This document shows, one piece after another, positions 6,595 through 6,931 of a DNA stretch of 6,931 nucleotides. Each line of letters starts with the position of its first letter. The first letter of the stretch is position 1. Made by a program: the position numbers and the translations under genes. The stretch covers positions 1 to 6,931 of the forward strand of contig CALZCR010000088.1 in assembly GCA_945631445.1 (NCBI GenBank), in the 5' to 3' direction. Source of the stretch: an uncultured Corynebacterium sp. GTDB taxonomy: Bacteria > Actinomycetota > Actinomycetes > Mycobacteriales > Mycobacteriaceae. The notes beneath the pieces were generated by a model. That model was not told the origin of the DNA. It was given only the letters and a program-made list of their open reading frames with translations, and ran no database searches.

Positions 6595-6600
6595 AAGGAA
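6595..6600 (+). promoter_or_regulatory. Ribosome binding site of the arsR-family gene
   Basis: AAGGAA lies 10 nt before the GTG at 6611. There is no other start codon in frame nearby, so this site supports the GTG start. Confidence 0.65.
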
Positions 6601-6610
6601 CGATCGCAGC

Positions 6611-6931
6611 GTGTTCACTCGCCAACCCGATCCACCATCCCTGGCCGCGGCGGCCACGGTCATCGCCGCCCTCGACTCCCCTCTGCGCCTGGAAATTCTG
6701 CTCAGACTCCACGAACGCACGCATGTGGTCCATGAACTCGTCTCACACCTGGGGAAATCACAGCCGCTGATCAGCCAGCACCTGCGCGTGCTCAAGCGTG
6801 CAGGGCTAGTGGAGTCGCGGCGCTCCGGCAGAGAAGTCTCTTACCGGCTGGTGAGCCTCGACACGATCGAGATCATCGAATCCGCGGCCCGCCTCGGCGG
6901 GAAGGTCAATCCGCGACAAGAGCAGCAGGAC
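6611..6931 (+). CDS. ArsR/SmtB-family transcriptional regulator (3' partial)
   Basis: A GTG-started frame of 107 codons that is open to the window end. It is a compact winged-helix DNA-binding protein. SPLRLEILLRL (23-33) is the first conserved helix. HVVHELVSHLGKSQPLISQH (38-57) spans the helix-turn-helix, with LRVLKRAGLVES (58-69) as the end of the recognition region. RRSGREVSYRL (70-80) is the wing. The alpha-5 region, SLDTIEIIESAARLGGK (82-98), lacks the His residues of the SmtB zinc site, and there is no CxC alpha-3 motif. His38 and His41 do sit in the alpha-3 region. GAAGGAA upstream provides a ribosome binding site. Position beside and divergent from glyS matches the mycobacterial smtB gene, which is followed by furB/zur, so a Zur gene is expected just outside the window. 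Family assignment is firm; the metal or ligand sensed is unknown. Confidence 0.93.
   Translation, partial: MFTRQPDPPSLAAAATVIAALDSPLRLEILLRLHERTHVVHELVSHLGKSQPLISQHLRVLKRAGLVESRRSGREVSYRLVSLDTIEIIESAARLGGKVNPRQEQQD

Larger units (their letters stand above)
6385..6610. other. Divergent glyS / arsR-family intergenic region
   Basis: This 226-bp stretch carries no convincing gene. It is more AT-rich than the rest of the window on the arsR side and holds the two divergent promoter candidates, their ribosome binding sites, and two short perfect inverted repeats (6448-6462 and 6550-6562, CTTTC-CCT-GAAAG). No clear actinobacterial Zur box and no SmtB-type 12-2-12 operator was recognised. Confidence 0.7.

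Noticed and set aside
6501..6770. Plus-strand TTG-started frame overlapping the ArsR-family gene
   Set aside because: It begins upstream of the predicted transcript start and is in a different frame from the clear winged-helix sequence beginning at 6611.

Overview
The window looks like high-GC Actinobacteria, most likely Corynebacterium. Three observations support this: the glycyl-tRNA synthetase is of the actinobacterial single-chain type; it is divergent from a small ArsR/SmtB-type regulator, the arrangement seen in Mycobacterium tuberculosis (glyS - smtB - furB); and the promoter-like sites include one suited to a leaderless transcript. The genus is inferred from memory of protein sequences and gene order, not from a search.

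Layout. (1) Positions 1-1806 and 1862-3961, plus strand: two tandem, clearly paralogous genes for membrane-anchored proteins. The second is complete: signal peptide, extracytoplasmic TPM domain (YgcG/TLP18.3 family), one transmembrane helix, a long helical coiled-coil region and a glycine-rich tail. The first is cut by the window edge and begins just before its transmembrane helix. It has the same coiled-coil region but a Ser/Arg-rich tail. Both end in the same FSSRGGSF cap. (2) Positions 6384-3974, minus strand: a likely operon of glyS followed by two small genes not recognised by name. These two appear to be diverged paralogues of each other, one tail-anchored in the membrane and one soluble. 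The operon converges on the TPM genes, with only 12 bp between stop codons. (3) Positions 6385-6610: a shared upstream region with divergent promoter-like sites. (4) Positions 6611-6931, plus strand: a GTG-started ArsR-family regulator that runs off the window and would be expected to be followed by a Zur/FurB gene.

Functionally, glyS is housekeeping. The ArsR protein is probably a metal-linked regulator, although the usual alpha-5 zinc ligands are not visible. The TPM pair probably forms envelope-associated assemblies of unknown role. The least described elements are the duplicated TPM/coiled-coil pair, with different low-complexity tails but one shared C-terminal cap, and the two paralogous genes behind glyS. 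No CRISPR array, transposase, tRNA or rRNA gene was seen, and no stretch over 300 bp lacks a gene.
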